Source: Protonemura montana
Lineage: Eukaryota > Arthropoda > Insecta > Plecoptera > Nemouridae
Assembly: GCA_947568835.1 (NCBI GenBank)
Contig: OX387609.1
Coordinates: 7,269,660 to 7,333,659, forward strand
Direction of reading: 5' to 3'
DNA: 64,000 nucleotides
Positions within the stretch are counted from its first letter, which is position 1, and each line of letters opens with the position of its first letter. A program made the position numbers and the translations under genes. Positions 24,001 to 33,900 of this stretch are shown in pieces. The notes beneath the pieces were generated by a model that saw only the letters and a program-made list of their open reading frames with translations, was not told where the DNA came from and searched no databases.

Positions 24001-26901
24001 TTTGATATTCTTACTTGTAACGCTTGTATTTTGCCTGTTCATCAACTCCGACCGTTGTTTCCAGTTCTGCTGCTGGGAGAACCCGCACTTTTCGCGGACA
24101 GTTCTCTCGGAACTGCTCTGGCAGATAGCGTACGCTTACTGCCACGAGCTGCGGCACCACATGGACTTGTTGCTAGGCATGCTTCTGCTGGAAGACTCCT
24201 GGCAGACGCATCGTATCCACAACGCTCTGAAAGGTATGCTCCATATGGCATCTCTGGGGAGTTTAAATGTAGCGATGAGCTAATTGAGACTTGGAATATC
24301 TATGGTTTCATGGGAGTTTTTCTTCTGTAATGATGGCTAATCATACAGCCTTGGGGAGGTTATAGCCTAGAATATAGAGATTATGTAGGTGTCTCAAAAA
24401 TTTTATCTAAATCAGTTCAGCCGTTTAGGCAGGATTGGAATTTTTTATCAAAAATTCAAGCCAATTGTTTTCAAAGTTTCAAGATTTCATAGGTATCCAG
24501 GAAACTTCATCAGAATCAGTCTGATCATTAGGCCGGTAAAGAGGAAATTAACACAAAAAAAAAAAAAAATATGTGGATATTTATGTATCGTTAAATTTTT
24601 TTGTTTTATTTTGTTTTGCTTGCTATGCTTATCAGGTTATCTCTTGACCTTAGTAATTGTACTTACAAAATTATCCGCCAATTGTTAATATGCACTTTCT
24701 GATTGCACAGCCTAAAAAAAAATATTCCATTTATTTTTGTCGATTTTTGATTTCCAAGGTTACGACTCCGTTAATTTCACCACGTCATGCTTTCGTCCGC
24801 CAGGCGTGCCGGAAGAGCGCGAGGGCCTGTTCGAGACGATCCAACGCAGCAAGAACCACTACCAGAAGCGTGCGTACCAGTGCGTCAAGTGCCTGGTGGC
24901 GCTGTTCACCAAGTGCCGGCCAGCGCATGCCATGCTGCAGGGGAACCTGGAGCTGCGTCGCAAGTGGGCCGCCGCCGTAGAGTGGCTGCAAGACGAGTTG
25001 GACAGGGTGAGTGCTCATCATCGTTCACCTTGCTTCTCAATCAGGTGTTGGTTGAGTTACCACCATTCACACAACCAGTTCTGTTCAGAAGGTTGATGGT
25101 ATTGAAGTTAGTACAGCAACTTCAATCGCCTTGCTTATCAACCTCTTAAAAGCATGGATTTCTGGAGAAATCCTGTTGCTTGAGTTGTACCATTCTTCGG
25201 AAAGGACATTATGCTGGTGGTCCCCTTGATACACCTAGACAAGAGTAGTAGTACTGGGTTTCCCCTCCTCCCTACTAGGCTAGGTTTAAACTGGCATCTT
25301 TTGACTCTGGTTAGTAAACTAGATAAATAAAACACAAGATTATTCGTGTTGTGACTTTCATTTATTGTCACTCTGCACTGTAAATTGTCTATTTAATAGT
25401 AAAATGATAATTGCACTTTGGCCGGTTGCAATGCACCTCTTTCGGGGCCATTACGACGCTAAGTCCCTTTCTGGGTGGTTTCAGCAGCGGCCGTACCCGC
25501 CTAACACGCAGTACAACTACAACAACTGGTCACCGCCAGCTCAGTCCAACGAGACCACCAACGGCTACTTCCTCGAGCGATCCAACAGCGCACGCAAGAC
25601 GCTGGAGCGTGCCACCGAGCTCTGTCCTGAGGAGGTATGTTTCATTCCTTGAGCGCTGTTCGTAGCGATGTCCTCTTCATAGAGAGTTTGTCATCTGATC
25701 TCTTCAAATCTCTACTAGTTGGCAACAAATAGTGATAAATTCAAGAGCCTACAGCAAGTATATAGTGTATCCTAAACCAGAGATGCATCAATTTTGAAAT
25801 CCTTCTAACAATGAGACGTATTTTACAACTAGATTTACATACAGATTACAACTACAACTAGACAACTAGAAACGTGTCAGCTGTGGGAAGTGATTGATTT
25901 AGCTGCGTTGTCGAATGTATCTTCTACCGAGGGCATGCATTGCAATTATATTTCAGTTGTTTTCCTGGTAGGAAGGAATTAGGGGTTGGTATGTGAGTTG
26001 GCTACTCTGCTTAAAACGGTCGAGTCAAGACGAGGCGATATACTGACACTTGACAAGATGACCTAAATGCACCATAACAGGCAACCTCAACTAAATCTTG
26101 TGTTTCTGACTAGTTGCACTTATCCTCGGTTTTTCCCTTTCCCATTTCTTTACATCTCCGCAGTGCGTCGTTAAACACCACAAATCAATGAAGAGACACA
26201 CTGACCCTAAGTTTGTTTCCTCGCAGGAGCCCGAGACGGAGGAAGTGTCGGAGGAGGGAGAGAACTCTCAGCCAGAGGAGGCGCCCAAGGGGACGTACGC
26301 GCCAGGCGCCGGCGCCGCCAGCCCCGTCTACGCGCCGGGAAGTGCGGCCATGCGCGACGCTCGGCGATCGCAGTTCGGGTGAGTACGAGCTCTTGGACAA
26401 AGAGCGCCGTTTTCCATTTCTATAGACAACGTCACAATCGGAGAATCAAATTCTGGTGTCTGCCTTCGGAAGATATTGCTCTAATCATCTGTTTTAGTTG
26501 GACACAGTCTTTTTTCAAGAGGATTTTAGTGTTTTTGGAGGAGAATTATGAGCTTTGTTTACTCACTGCTATACTGCAGTCTACACTATGCTGCAGTTGC
26601 TATACTATATTGACATCCACTCACAAAAGAAAACCCCAATTTGATGGCGGATACCTTTTGGACAGAGTATTTTATTGTTATAACCTAAGCAAAAATGTAT
26701 ACTCGTCATAACGTGTTAACCTTTCCATGCAGTTACTACGTCCCTTCCACCAGCGCCAATTCGCCAGGTGGTCCCGGCGTTGAAGACGCTGAGCCGACTG
26801 TGGCCGCGCCGCCAGATGCCGAGATCTTGGCGCTGTCGGCGATGCTGAGCTCGGCCAAGCTGGATCCAACCGAACCTGAAGCGCCAACCTCCGAGCCCTA
26901 G
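81..26901 (+). CDS. USP9X: USP9X / fat facets ubiquitin C-terminal hydrolase, 3' part (32 exons)
   Basis: Very large deubiquitinating cysteine protease that removes ubiquitin from many substrates (endocytosis, polarity and cell-survival factors). Exons: 81-181, 1179-1393, 2013-2127, 2601-2776, 3413-3556, 4040-4280, 4702-4854 (possible cassette), 5328-5510, 8842-8946, 9342-9464, 9835-9989, 10219-10456, 10853-11060, 11630-11756, 12102-12357, 13247-13604, 14120-14320, 16228-16432, 16999-17172, 17445-17586, 17970-18274, 18895-19166, 19492-19661, 20330-20526, 21338-21465, 22106-22428, 23231-23392, 24065-24233, 24804-25006, 25485-25634, 26227-26378, 26733-26901. All join in phase with GT/AG borders and give about 2005 residues; vertebrate USP9X is about 2.5-2.6 thousand residues, so the N-terminal part lies upstream of the window. 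Alignment to the family (from memory) is continuous: [10 protein letters not shown], the ubiquitin-like segment (exon 6), the Cys box GATCYMNS, a Zn ribbon, the His box SGGHYYSY, and a C-terminal tail ending SEP then TAG. The sequence-poor tail after 26227 is acidic and low complexity. Family identity is near certain; individual exon edges are inferred. Confidence 0.95.
3091..3108. repeat. (AG)n microsatellite
   Basis: Run of about nine AG dinucleotides in USP9X intron 4, seen directly. Confidence 0.9.
4702..4854 (+). CDS. USP9X: Possible 153-nt cassette exon of USP9X (51 codons, phase 0-0)
   Basis: An open frame flanked by a pyrimidine-rich AG acceptor and a GTAAGA donor. It starts with [15 protein letters not shown] and ends NQIVY. 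It is acidic and Pro/Ser-rich. Both borders are phase 0, so it can be included or skipped without shifting frame. When skipped, exon 6 (ending DKT) joins exon 8 (starting LLTAKL), which reproduces the DK-x-LITAKL stretch of vertebrate USP9X exactly; when included, 51 residues interrupt the last strand of the ubiquitin-like segment. It is therefore either a lineage-specific alternative exon or a chance open frame. Only RNA evidence can decide. Confidence 0.5.
5846..5880. repeat. Left terminal inverted repeat of the P-like element
   Basis: Pairs with 8698-8731 in inverted orientation: 19 perfect bases, a single G indel, then near-perfect to GTA. The flanking 7-mer GCTGCGC at 5839-5845 recurs at 8732-8738. 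Confidence 0.9.
6691..8265 (-). CDS. P-element / THAP9-like transposase, no recognisable THAP finger
   Basis: Uninterrupted 524-codon frame inside the transposon. It shows the RNase H-like transposase fold of the P element/THAP9 family: VFDEMSI (Asp166), TCDQGSN (Asp256) and the C-terminal [22 protein letters not shown] block (Glu491), consistent with a DDE triad, plus [14 protein letters not shown] before the nucleotide-binding insertion. THAP9-like proteins usually begin with a C2CH THAP zinc finger; none is visible at the N-terminus, which starts with a short basic stretch, and I found no Cys pair in the roughly 465 bp between the start and the transposon end. Either the finger exon is lost or the true start differs. 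The long intact frame suggests a fairly young copy. Confidence 0.88.
   Translation of the reverse strand: MRFVKMIRFFYWKHIKSPVTPRKRKLMKNLGAAKLAVKRSKSQAVYWKNKHSMIRDLSREDVAIASASFLPPDVHTFFKMQLLHKKTQKWTSAEKQLALAMHYKSPVLYSDLRERFDFNLPGKSAIERWLSELDLQPGLCASLMSKLREKMAQMSPVERECVLVFDEMSIKRDLQYSPRYDLIEGFEDLGELGRKATSGSHILVFMIRGLNFSYKMPLAFSVAGTNVSGDDMLKLVKQNIIALFEAGAVGRAFTCDQGSNYQSLMKKLNLELGEQFFKHPNGRKIYALYDVPHLFKSIRNNLISKDFFVALDGVVQQVSWRDVRDAYVIDQGSNLARGNVKLSTRHIAPNKFDRMSVNLAVQALSGSTAALINTLIGTGELKSRTASSTAKFIGILNNLFDALNSSIMLVSNHYNCAISRKNRIARNTLENAPEFIDTWVVCKRTSRDRLYPPCFVGLRNTIRAILELLNDLEAEGYYFLLTPRLNQDPIECLFSMIRARGGFDRNPTTRQLIRFWWPSLQCSL
8698..8731. repeat. Right terminal inverted repeat of the P-like element
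   Basis: Inverted partner of 5846-5880; followed at once by the target-site copy GCTGCGC. Confidence 0.9.
11150..11240 (+). repeat. Degenerate tRNA-derived SINE head
   Basis: In USP9X intron 13. An A-box-like TGGTTAGTGCAACATGG and a B-box-like GGGTTCGATTCC lie at tRNA-like spacing, with partly pairing ends (TGTCCCA / TTTGGCACA). The anticodon arm is too damaged for a working tRNA gene. Inferred to be a tRNA-derived retroposon; the body downstream was not delimited. Confidence 0.45.
14408..14598. repeat. 74-bp direct duplication in the LINE 3' UTR
   Basis: About 74 bp beginning AATATAATAAAGTATTTAG occurs at 14408 and again at 14525, offset 117 bp and nearly identical, separated by an AT-rich spacer. 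Seen directly. Confidence 0.9.
14671..15777 (-). pseudogene. LINE reverse transcriptase, C-terminal fragment
   Basis: The frame is open for 368 codons before the stop. The first residues, [17 protein letters not shown], are RT motif A (Asp in DLAKAFD); then come [14 protein letters not shown] and the FADD catalytic box ([12 protein letters not shown]). The methionine at 15681 is internal and not a real start. The N-terminal half of RT, any endonuclease and ORF1 are missing, so it cannot be autonomous. The absence of stops or frameshifts in what remains suggests a recent insertion. Confidence 0.88.
18425..18830. repeat. 114-bp tandem repeat, about 3.6 copies
   Basis: Units begin GGTAACATAAGATAGCAG at 18425, 18539, 18653 and 18767, a constant period of 114 bp with a few substitutions; the last is partial. 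The array fills most of USP9X intron 21 and ends about 65 bp before exon 22. A diverged single unit is at 32596-32705 in another gene, so the unit is a dispersed family and not only a local duplication. Confidence 0.93.
20780..21177. mobile_element. 398-bp foldback MITE, Mutator-like, 9-bp target duplication
   Basis: In USP9X intron 24. Both arms are inverted repeats of about 130-155 bp (20780 to about 20935, and about 21022 to 21177), starting GTTGAGTGTAGG(T/A)TATAGG and including TACCGGAAGTTC and GGAGCCACTGTCGTATGAA. The 9-mer TATAGTACC lies directly outside each end (20771-20779, 21178-21186). Long terminal inverted repeats plus a 9-bp duplication are typical of Mutator-like (MULE) nonautonomous elements. 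No coding capacity in the ~90-bp loop. Confidence 0.88.
23427..23538 (-). repeat. 5S-derived SINE fragment (3' body and tail)
   Basis: In USP9X intron 27. On the minus strand it reads the SINE's distal body (CCTCCTTCC.. TAGGTTAGGTT.. ATTCACCCAC) and the tail AACAGTGCGTCAC, matching the copies at 54080-54483 and 52265-52694. The 5S head is absent. Confidence 0.75.
25043..25290 (+). repeat. 5S-derived SINE fragment (body, tail lost)
   Basis: In USP9X intron 29. Shares with the copy at 54080-54483 the blocks GTACAGCAACTTC, CGCCTTGCTTATCAACC and GGTTTCCCCTCCTC; the conserved tail is missing. Diverged, so an old insertion. Confidence 0.75.
26161..26192 (+). repeat. SINE tail next to a USP9X 3' splice site
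   Basis: CAGTGCGTCGTTAAACAC followed by an ATCAATGA-like end matches the terminal block of the 54080-54483 SINE. It sits about 35 bp upstream of the exon-31 acceptor (26225-26226). Only the tail is recognisable. Confidence 0.55.
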
Positions 26902-27620
26902 CCCCGCCCGAAGAGGGGGGCGGGCGTTGGCGGCGGTACTTCCTAGACTAATGTACGGCAATATTTGCCACGAAACCGCTGCGGCATACCTCCCAAAGGG
27001 GTCGGTTCAGGTGTCGCGGGGATATATTATTTCCGTGACGCGCCATAGACTGTTGACTAGTTTCTTGCTAGGTTCGAGGGTTTTTAAATTCGAGGGTGGA
27101 AAGCGGGTTTAAATCGTCGGACGCACATGCTTTTTACTAGGGCGAATGCAAAGTGCTAATTCATTTTAACTTGGAGATTTGATTTTGGAGATTGATTGCC
27201 TCGACTTTTACGCAGAACGGTCTTGCCGGACAGGGAACCTTTTTAAGAAAAGTTGTGTTCTTTCTTTTTGCATTTTTTATTTGCGCTTTTACAAGTTACT
27301 GGAGGCGGGGGACTGTTTGGCGACGCGCGACTTTCGCACGCATGTGATTTCGAAAGACGGCGGCGTTTCGATCCGACGGCTCCGTTTCGGATCGGTTCGC
27401 TAGGCCGGAAGCCTTTATTGCTTTCGAACCAAGCTTTGCGTATTTTTTTTTGTACATACAATTACATAAACTAATAATTACCTAATCGTTGAGCGTGGTT
27501 ATCCTGCTCTTTCAAATAAATCAAACTTTTGTCTCTGCAGTGTTGCCAAGCTGTGAGAAGATGTATTATTGTGTTTATTGAGTAGAAACGTTCCGATTTA
27601 TGCGGAAGAAATTGAATAAA
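26902..27620 (+). terminator. USP9X: USP9X 3' UTR with two poly(A) signals
   Basis: Two AATAAA hexamers follow the stop codon: 27515-27520 and 27615-27620. The second is followed by a TTTTTGCAG/TTTCTCCTTTG-like U-rich stretch. The UTR would be about 640-740 nt. Which signal is used cannot be told. Confidence 0.6.
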
Positions 27621-29620
27621 GAAACAATGTTTTTGCAGATTTCTCCTTTGTAAGGATTCACAGATAATGCTGACTGAGAAGAGAAAATAAAAAAAAAAAA
27701 TATGCATCGAGTTGAAGGAAATCGGTTATAAAATTATACATAATGTAGTGTAATTTATGTTTAATAAAATCTAGCAATGTACCTATGACACCTATGCAAA
27801 AAAATGCATTACTATAAAAAGCAAAAGGTCCCGTTGACATTTGAGCGACAATTAAAAACAGTACCGAACTACGGTCGTTGGTTACTTGGGTGTTTTTATA
27901 TTCGCCAGGTGACTTGCCTGACCCAACAAAAAAAAAAAAAAAACGAAGCCCGGCGACAAAGAATAGCTGAGAGTGTTTTATAAACGAATATCACAAGACG
28001 AGAAATAAAACGTCTTTTTCGAACGGTTTTTGTAAATATAGCTAGTTACCGAGTTTACGGTGCGTTTAGTCCGAAAGTTCGGCGATAGTTTTCTTTTCGA
28101 TAACCCTCCCGGTGTTTTGGTTTTTGTTGATGCTGTACCGCTTCATATCTTAACATTCTCGCCTTTTTTGTTTCAAAGCCATGGGAAAGAAAGGGCTAGT
28201 TGTTGAGATGATGGCAGCTTCATGGCTGTCCAAAGGGGTCTGGTTTGATCTCTATTCGCTGATGTCACCAACATCAAGCTTAACTAGGTTTGAACTTGGT
28301 TTTAAGGTTAAATACATTTTTTCTCTTTTTCTGATATTTTGGAAGGTAAAAAGGAGATATTCACAGAAATACTCAAAAAACACAATTTAAATTCAAATGG
28401 GGCGTTACTTCAAAAAATCTTTGTTCTGCCCCACTAAAAAAATGTAAAGGCTCATCTACAATTGACATAGCTCTAAACATAACATTAACAATGAAGTAAA
28501 CCTAAACCTGGTCACTTGGATTTCTGTAAGACTAGTTAGAAAAACAAAATCATACAGTAACATAACGTAAACGTTTGACAAGCCTAAACTTTGTTTACGG
28601 CGACTTTTATTCTGTAAGCCGGAGCTTATCAGATTCCTCTACTTCAAAAACGATTCAAAATGGTTTAAGAAACAAAACAACGGGTTTATCGCCTCCTTGA
28701 AGTCACCATTGTATTTGATAGCCTTAGAGTAAGACACTATGTTCTGAACGAAACGATCTTACGTAAGCAAAATGTTATTTTAAAATTTATGTTGCATTAC
28801 GTAGGTGAGCCTTAATTTGGATGCTGCCAATATTCTCTCTTTGTGTTAATTTCAATTTTAAGCCACTTTTTAGAATCGAAGAAGGTGATGCTAGATGCAC
28901 CAACCTTAATGTATTTCTCTATCAGAAAACATTCCCTTTTAAAATAACTACTGTGCTTAAAATGATATTTTTCTCATTTTACGTGTCAATTATCTTGCTT
29001 AAAACTTGCAGATTATCGTTAATTTAGAGAAAATTAAATCTTGGGCCTTAACCAAGTTGAAACCGAGTTTAGCCTGATGTCAGTGATATTGGCGCAAAGT
29101 AGCGAGTAGTGATAATCTACAAATCACTTACTTAATTTGCGAGTTATTGATTTGCAAAACCAAGTTGTATTGTGAGAGGAACTCGACACTGTTAGTCGAT
29201 TTCACGAGGCAAAGAATTGTATGAAACATAAAAATTGTCGGGACGACGTCACTCGATTCGGTCTGCGTATCGATGTATCGATCGGTCAAAATGTTACTAG
29301 TATTTTATGGAGTTTGTATAAAAAAAAAATAGCTTAGCATTTGTAAAGAATTGGATGAAACATTTGATCATCGAATGATGTGATAAAACCGAAAGAAGGA
29401 TATTTGTTATGACAGTTTTTTTGCCAAAAGCGTTTTTTTTTTAATTCACCCACTTATTATTTTTTTATATTTATTTATAGTAACTGTGTGAATAAAGAAA
29501 ATTACCAATTTCATGCTGGATTTTTGCACTTCCCGCCAGTCCTATCCATTTTATCTTATCTATCACTTTGTAAACAATGCAGTTCAATATGCACTATGTA
29601 AGATCTAATGACAGTGTCAT

Positions 29621-29700
29621 TAGCTGATAACAATCACAAGCTAATGCTCTTCAAGTGTAGATACATTTGGAGAGCATTAGATTGTGATTGTTATCAGCTA
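29621..29700. repeat. Near-perfect 30-bp inverted repeat, 20-nt loop
   Basis: Arms 29621-29650 and 29671-29700 pair at 29 of 30 positions (one mismatch at arm position 20), starting TAGCTGATAACAATCACAA. The pairing stops sharply at both outer ends. It could be a small foldback element or a transcribed hairpin RNA; the sequence alone does not decide. Confidence 0.9.
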
Positions 29701-30010
29701 CACATATGGTAAGCTGCCTATATTGAAATAAACTAGTATTTTCAATCCTTTCAAAGGTCATCGTAGGTCAGGAGAGTGTTGAGTATTGCTTAGTTCATCA
29801 AGATCTCTCCATCAAGACACTTGCAAGGTTGAACCTAGTTTTTTCAGTCTACCTATTTTAGAATCAAAATACAAACTATAATAAATTATTTAAAATTTTA
29901 GGTAGGCCCTGTGTTAATTTCTTTTTGGTGCTGTTTAATCATAGTGGTTAAAACTACCTGAGTAATGATGAATAACACTGTTAACACATTGTCTAGTATG
30001 TTAAAGGGGT

Positions 30011-30590
30011 TCATATGGTACTTGAAATTTGACATTAGAGCAAATCTTTTTACATGGTTTTATTTTCAAGTGTTGCTGAGTCACCAATAAAATACTCGAA
30101 GAATTATTCCTTCGGAAATTTGTGGGAAAATCAGAAAACAAACTTTTTGTTGTCGCCTTTGGTTATCCAAGAAGTAATAGAGTTGCGTAATTCTCAATTT
30201 TTCATTACATCCACAATACTAATTTTGAGAGAAGAACAAGTTTTCAGACATCTTGCGTATCTAATTCCAAATGAAATTATTGTTTTTCATTGTGTTAAAA
30301 TGAGTATAAAACTCCGTCTGTGTTTCAACGCCAAAATCTCACCAGTAAATACAGTTTTAATAGCAATCATTTGTTATTATCTTCCCTAAAGCTCGACGAT
30401 TTCCAATATTTTGTATCATCTTGATCAGACAAACAGTTTTAATGAAACCGAAGTCAGCGTAAGTTGGTGCTCAGAGCTATATTACGTACAGTTGCTACCG
30501 ACAGCGATTCCGAGCGAGTCGCTCAGATGCACTCTCAGTAAATCCTCCTAACAGCGGAGTGGGGAGACCCATGAATCGCGTTAATGCTTT
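30011..30590 (+). repeat. Dispersed repeat, copy 1
   Basis: About 580 bp, sharing many blocks in the same order with 60516-61132: TCACCAATAAAATACTCGAA, GTTTTTCATTGTGTTAAAAT, ATTACGTACAGTTGCTACC and CAGCGGAGTGGGGAGACCCA. No coding capacity; class unknown. Confidence 0.85.
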
Positions 30591-30987
30591 AAAAAATGTG
30601 TCCAATGGGATGAGATTTAGGGTCCTGCATGCACTGTATCCATTTTGAAAATTTGTATAGGATGACTTGATGACTTGATATCCAGGAAAAGATAGAAGGT
30701 TGTCAGAATGGTGCTTGGAGTGATTTTCGGCTCAGCTTTAAAGGCTGCTGTTGGAAATGATGCGGTAGCTAAATTAGTTTGAGAGAAAGTTCAATTATTA
30801 GTGGAAAATTTAAAAAACCCTTCCAGCTGCCACTAACCTCCATTTCCTATAAACCAAATGTTAGCGTTACGGAACGAATCTAGTTTATAGTATTTTCAAA
30901 GACTGATTAATAGAAAGAAATTCCATCACTGCACTCCAATCTCTTCAATTTAGTCTTTTGATTTGCCAGTAGGAACGAGGCAAAAAT

Positions 30988-33900
30988 ATGTCTGACAACA
31001 AATTAGTTTCTGTGCTGGACTTTGAGAAGAACGCAAAAAAAGTTCTTCCAAAAAGCGCTTGGGACTATTTTAGCAGCGGAGCCAACGATGAGTTCACACT
31101 GCAAGAAAACAAGAATGCGTACGAAAGGTGCGTTCACGTTTCTTAAGTTTTTAATGCCAAGACATTTTTATTGTGGCATGTCATGAATTAATTGTATAGA
31201 TATATGATCCATACCGACCTAAATCAAAGCTTTTCTTGCATTTCTGCCAGCCTTTAAAATATTTGTAGATCTTCTTAGAACAGGAAGAGACATTTTTTCA
31301 TTTAAGAAGAAATCTATGAACTACTGAAAATCATGGAAACTATAAAAATCAAAATAATATAATTGAATAAAAAAATCACATAAATCATCTAGATGAATTT
31401 TTGGAACCAAGGAAAACAAATTAGAAGTTAATTTTATTCTACTTCTTCTATTTTGGATTGGCGAAGCGGTCCAGAGCCGTGAGTAGATGGTATACTCTTA
31501 GATGGTACTTAGATGGTACTTAGATGATATTACCTTCTCTTATTTTCCTGCAGACTTCGTATTCGGCCCCGATTCCTGCGTGACATCTCAAAAAAGGAAA
31601 TGACAACGACAATTCTTGGCCACCAAGTCTCGATCCCCTTTGGCATTGCACCTACTGCAATGCAATGCATAGCTCATCCAGAGGGAGAAGTAGCAAACGC
31701 CAGGGGTCAGTTTCTACAAGAGCATGGCCTCATACACTATTTAATAAAATTTTACATTTCTCTAAAATTATCTACAGAGAATTAAAGAAGTACTTCTAAC
31801 GACATTTCAGCTGCTGGGGCGGCTGGCTGCATCTTCACTTTGAGCACGATTTCAACATCCAGCATCGAAGAAGTTGCAGCGGGTGCTCCTGACACCATCA
31901 AGTGGTTCCAGCTTTATATTTACAAAGACAGGTACTCTCTTCTCATTTGCAATTAGGTTAGGCTATCTCACATCTATTAGACCTATCAGCCTGTGGTTTG
32001 TATTGAAAAGTAGAGTTTCATAAAGTCTTAAAGTTCTCTGTGTAGCTAAACACGTATATCACTCAACCTTTTTTCTCTGGCTTGTTTAAATTGCTGACAT
32101 TTTTTGATAACGGATCTCGGAGACAATTTTAGATATTTGCTCAACAAACTACATACTAAGTGTTTTCAATTTGGTTTCAATTTTGAAACATTGTTGGGGG
32201 CTAGAAGACTGGATTAACCAATTGGTTAATGAAGGAGTTAAATATATCAATTTACTGAACAAATACCAATAACAAATTTGCTGTAACTGCAAATGACAAT
32301 AATTTCCAACCAGTTTTCTCTTCTGAAAAAATATTGGAGACAATATTGTTGTCAGTTCTACAGACTACAGTTGTTAATTTTGACAGAAAGTTTTCAACCC
32401 TTTCAGAGCAGTCACTCAACGGTTGGTGGAACGAGCAGAGAATGCTGGATTCAAAGCCATCGTACTAACAGTGGATGCTCCAACATTCGGCCAACGAAAC
32501 AATGACATCAAGAACGGATTTAAGTTGCCAAACCATCTGCGGTAACTAGACATTCATCTATGGTATCATCTTTAATAGCTCAGGCAGAAATAAATATACC
32601 CGCAGTAACAAAAAGTAGCAGAATTGAGAAGCTCTGTCAGGCGATCTCAGCATCTTCATGCCTACTGATGGTTAAATCTACCATTGAATTCCCCATACTT
32701 CATATTTTTGTTTGTTTTTAAATTTGGCGTAAAGTTAGCTTAAGATGGGAATGCTAGAAAAGAGTATTCAATTACTTATCGTGTATAAGGTTAGTTACAA
32801 AATACCAAACGAAAATATTTTACTGGCAGTTTCGAAATACGAAATAAAATACTTTGGTAATAAAAACATTTTCGATCAAAATTAAAAAGATAGCAACAGT
32901 TTTGCGCACAACAGGCACCGAAACTAAAAATTGTCCCAGGATGGCTAATTTCCAAGACTGCGACACATCAAAGCAGCAAATGAAGAAGGACGCACCAGGC
33001 TCTGGCATCTCTCAGTACGTCAACGACTTGTTCGACCCAAGCCTCACGTGGGCCGACGTACGTTGGCTCAAGACCATCACCTCGTTGCCGATTGTGCTCA
33101 AGGGCGTGCTGACTGCCGAGGACGCCATTCTCGGGGCTGATCTTGGTGTCGCCGCGATACAAGTGTCCAATCACGGGGGACGACAGGTCGACGGAACTCC
33201 TGCATCCGTGAGTCGATCACAGATTATTATTTATTGCAGATTACACCAGGCTCCATTATATTATCTGCATATTCAGAGGAGAACGGGGAGCTTGTGCACA
33301 GACTTAACAATTTTTGTTTTCTATTGTATTTATCCTCTTTTTTTGCTATATTTTTAGGTATTGTTGCAAAGTCAATCTCAAAGATCAGAGATCACACCAT
33401 CCAAACAATCTACACACAGCGTTCTCCTATTAATGTGGATTAGTTACAAGCTGAAGTATATTTCTTGTATGTGTTTGGTGCTTTTCTCCGTTTGCAATCT
33501 TTAGTAGTCCCTGTCGACGACCTGTCAAAGTGGTGATTTCACCTGTCTAAAAATTTGAAATCTGACAATACAAGGGTCAAATCTGAACTTACTTACGAAA
33601 CATCTATGGATGTGCTTAACCGAATAGTATGACGTGTTGAAAACAATAGTTCTCGTGAGATCACCGAAGTTAAGTAACACTTTGCTGGGTCAGATGTTGA
33701 ATCTATGACCACCATTAACAATTCTGTTTGGGAAAAAGGTTGGATGAATAAAAGTTAGAACTTTAATTGCCTTGCTAATCTACCGCTAGGCAGCATGGAT
33801 CTGTAGAGGAATCCTGCAGGTCGGTCAGTACTGTGTTTCGGGAGAGACATTAGGCTATTGGTCCCCTTCAGTCCCCTTAGTGTTCTTCGTCAGAAGTAGA

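Larger units (their letters stand above)
27621..30987. other. Intergenic region between USP9X and the hydroxyacid oxidase
   Basis: AT-rich, with no open frame that resembles a protein and no splice-consistent exon chain. It contains an A-run (27929-27943), the hairpin at 29621-29700 and the dispersed repeat at 30011-30590. The promoter of the downstream oxidase gene should lie near 30988 but no TATA or initiator could be assigned. Confidence 0.6.

Noticed and set aside
33632-33713. 5S rRNA gene
   Set aside because: Only the internal promoter part resembles 5S, with substitutions, and it runs into a SINE body shared by other copies.
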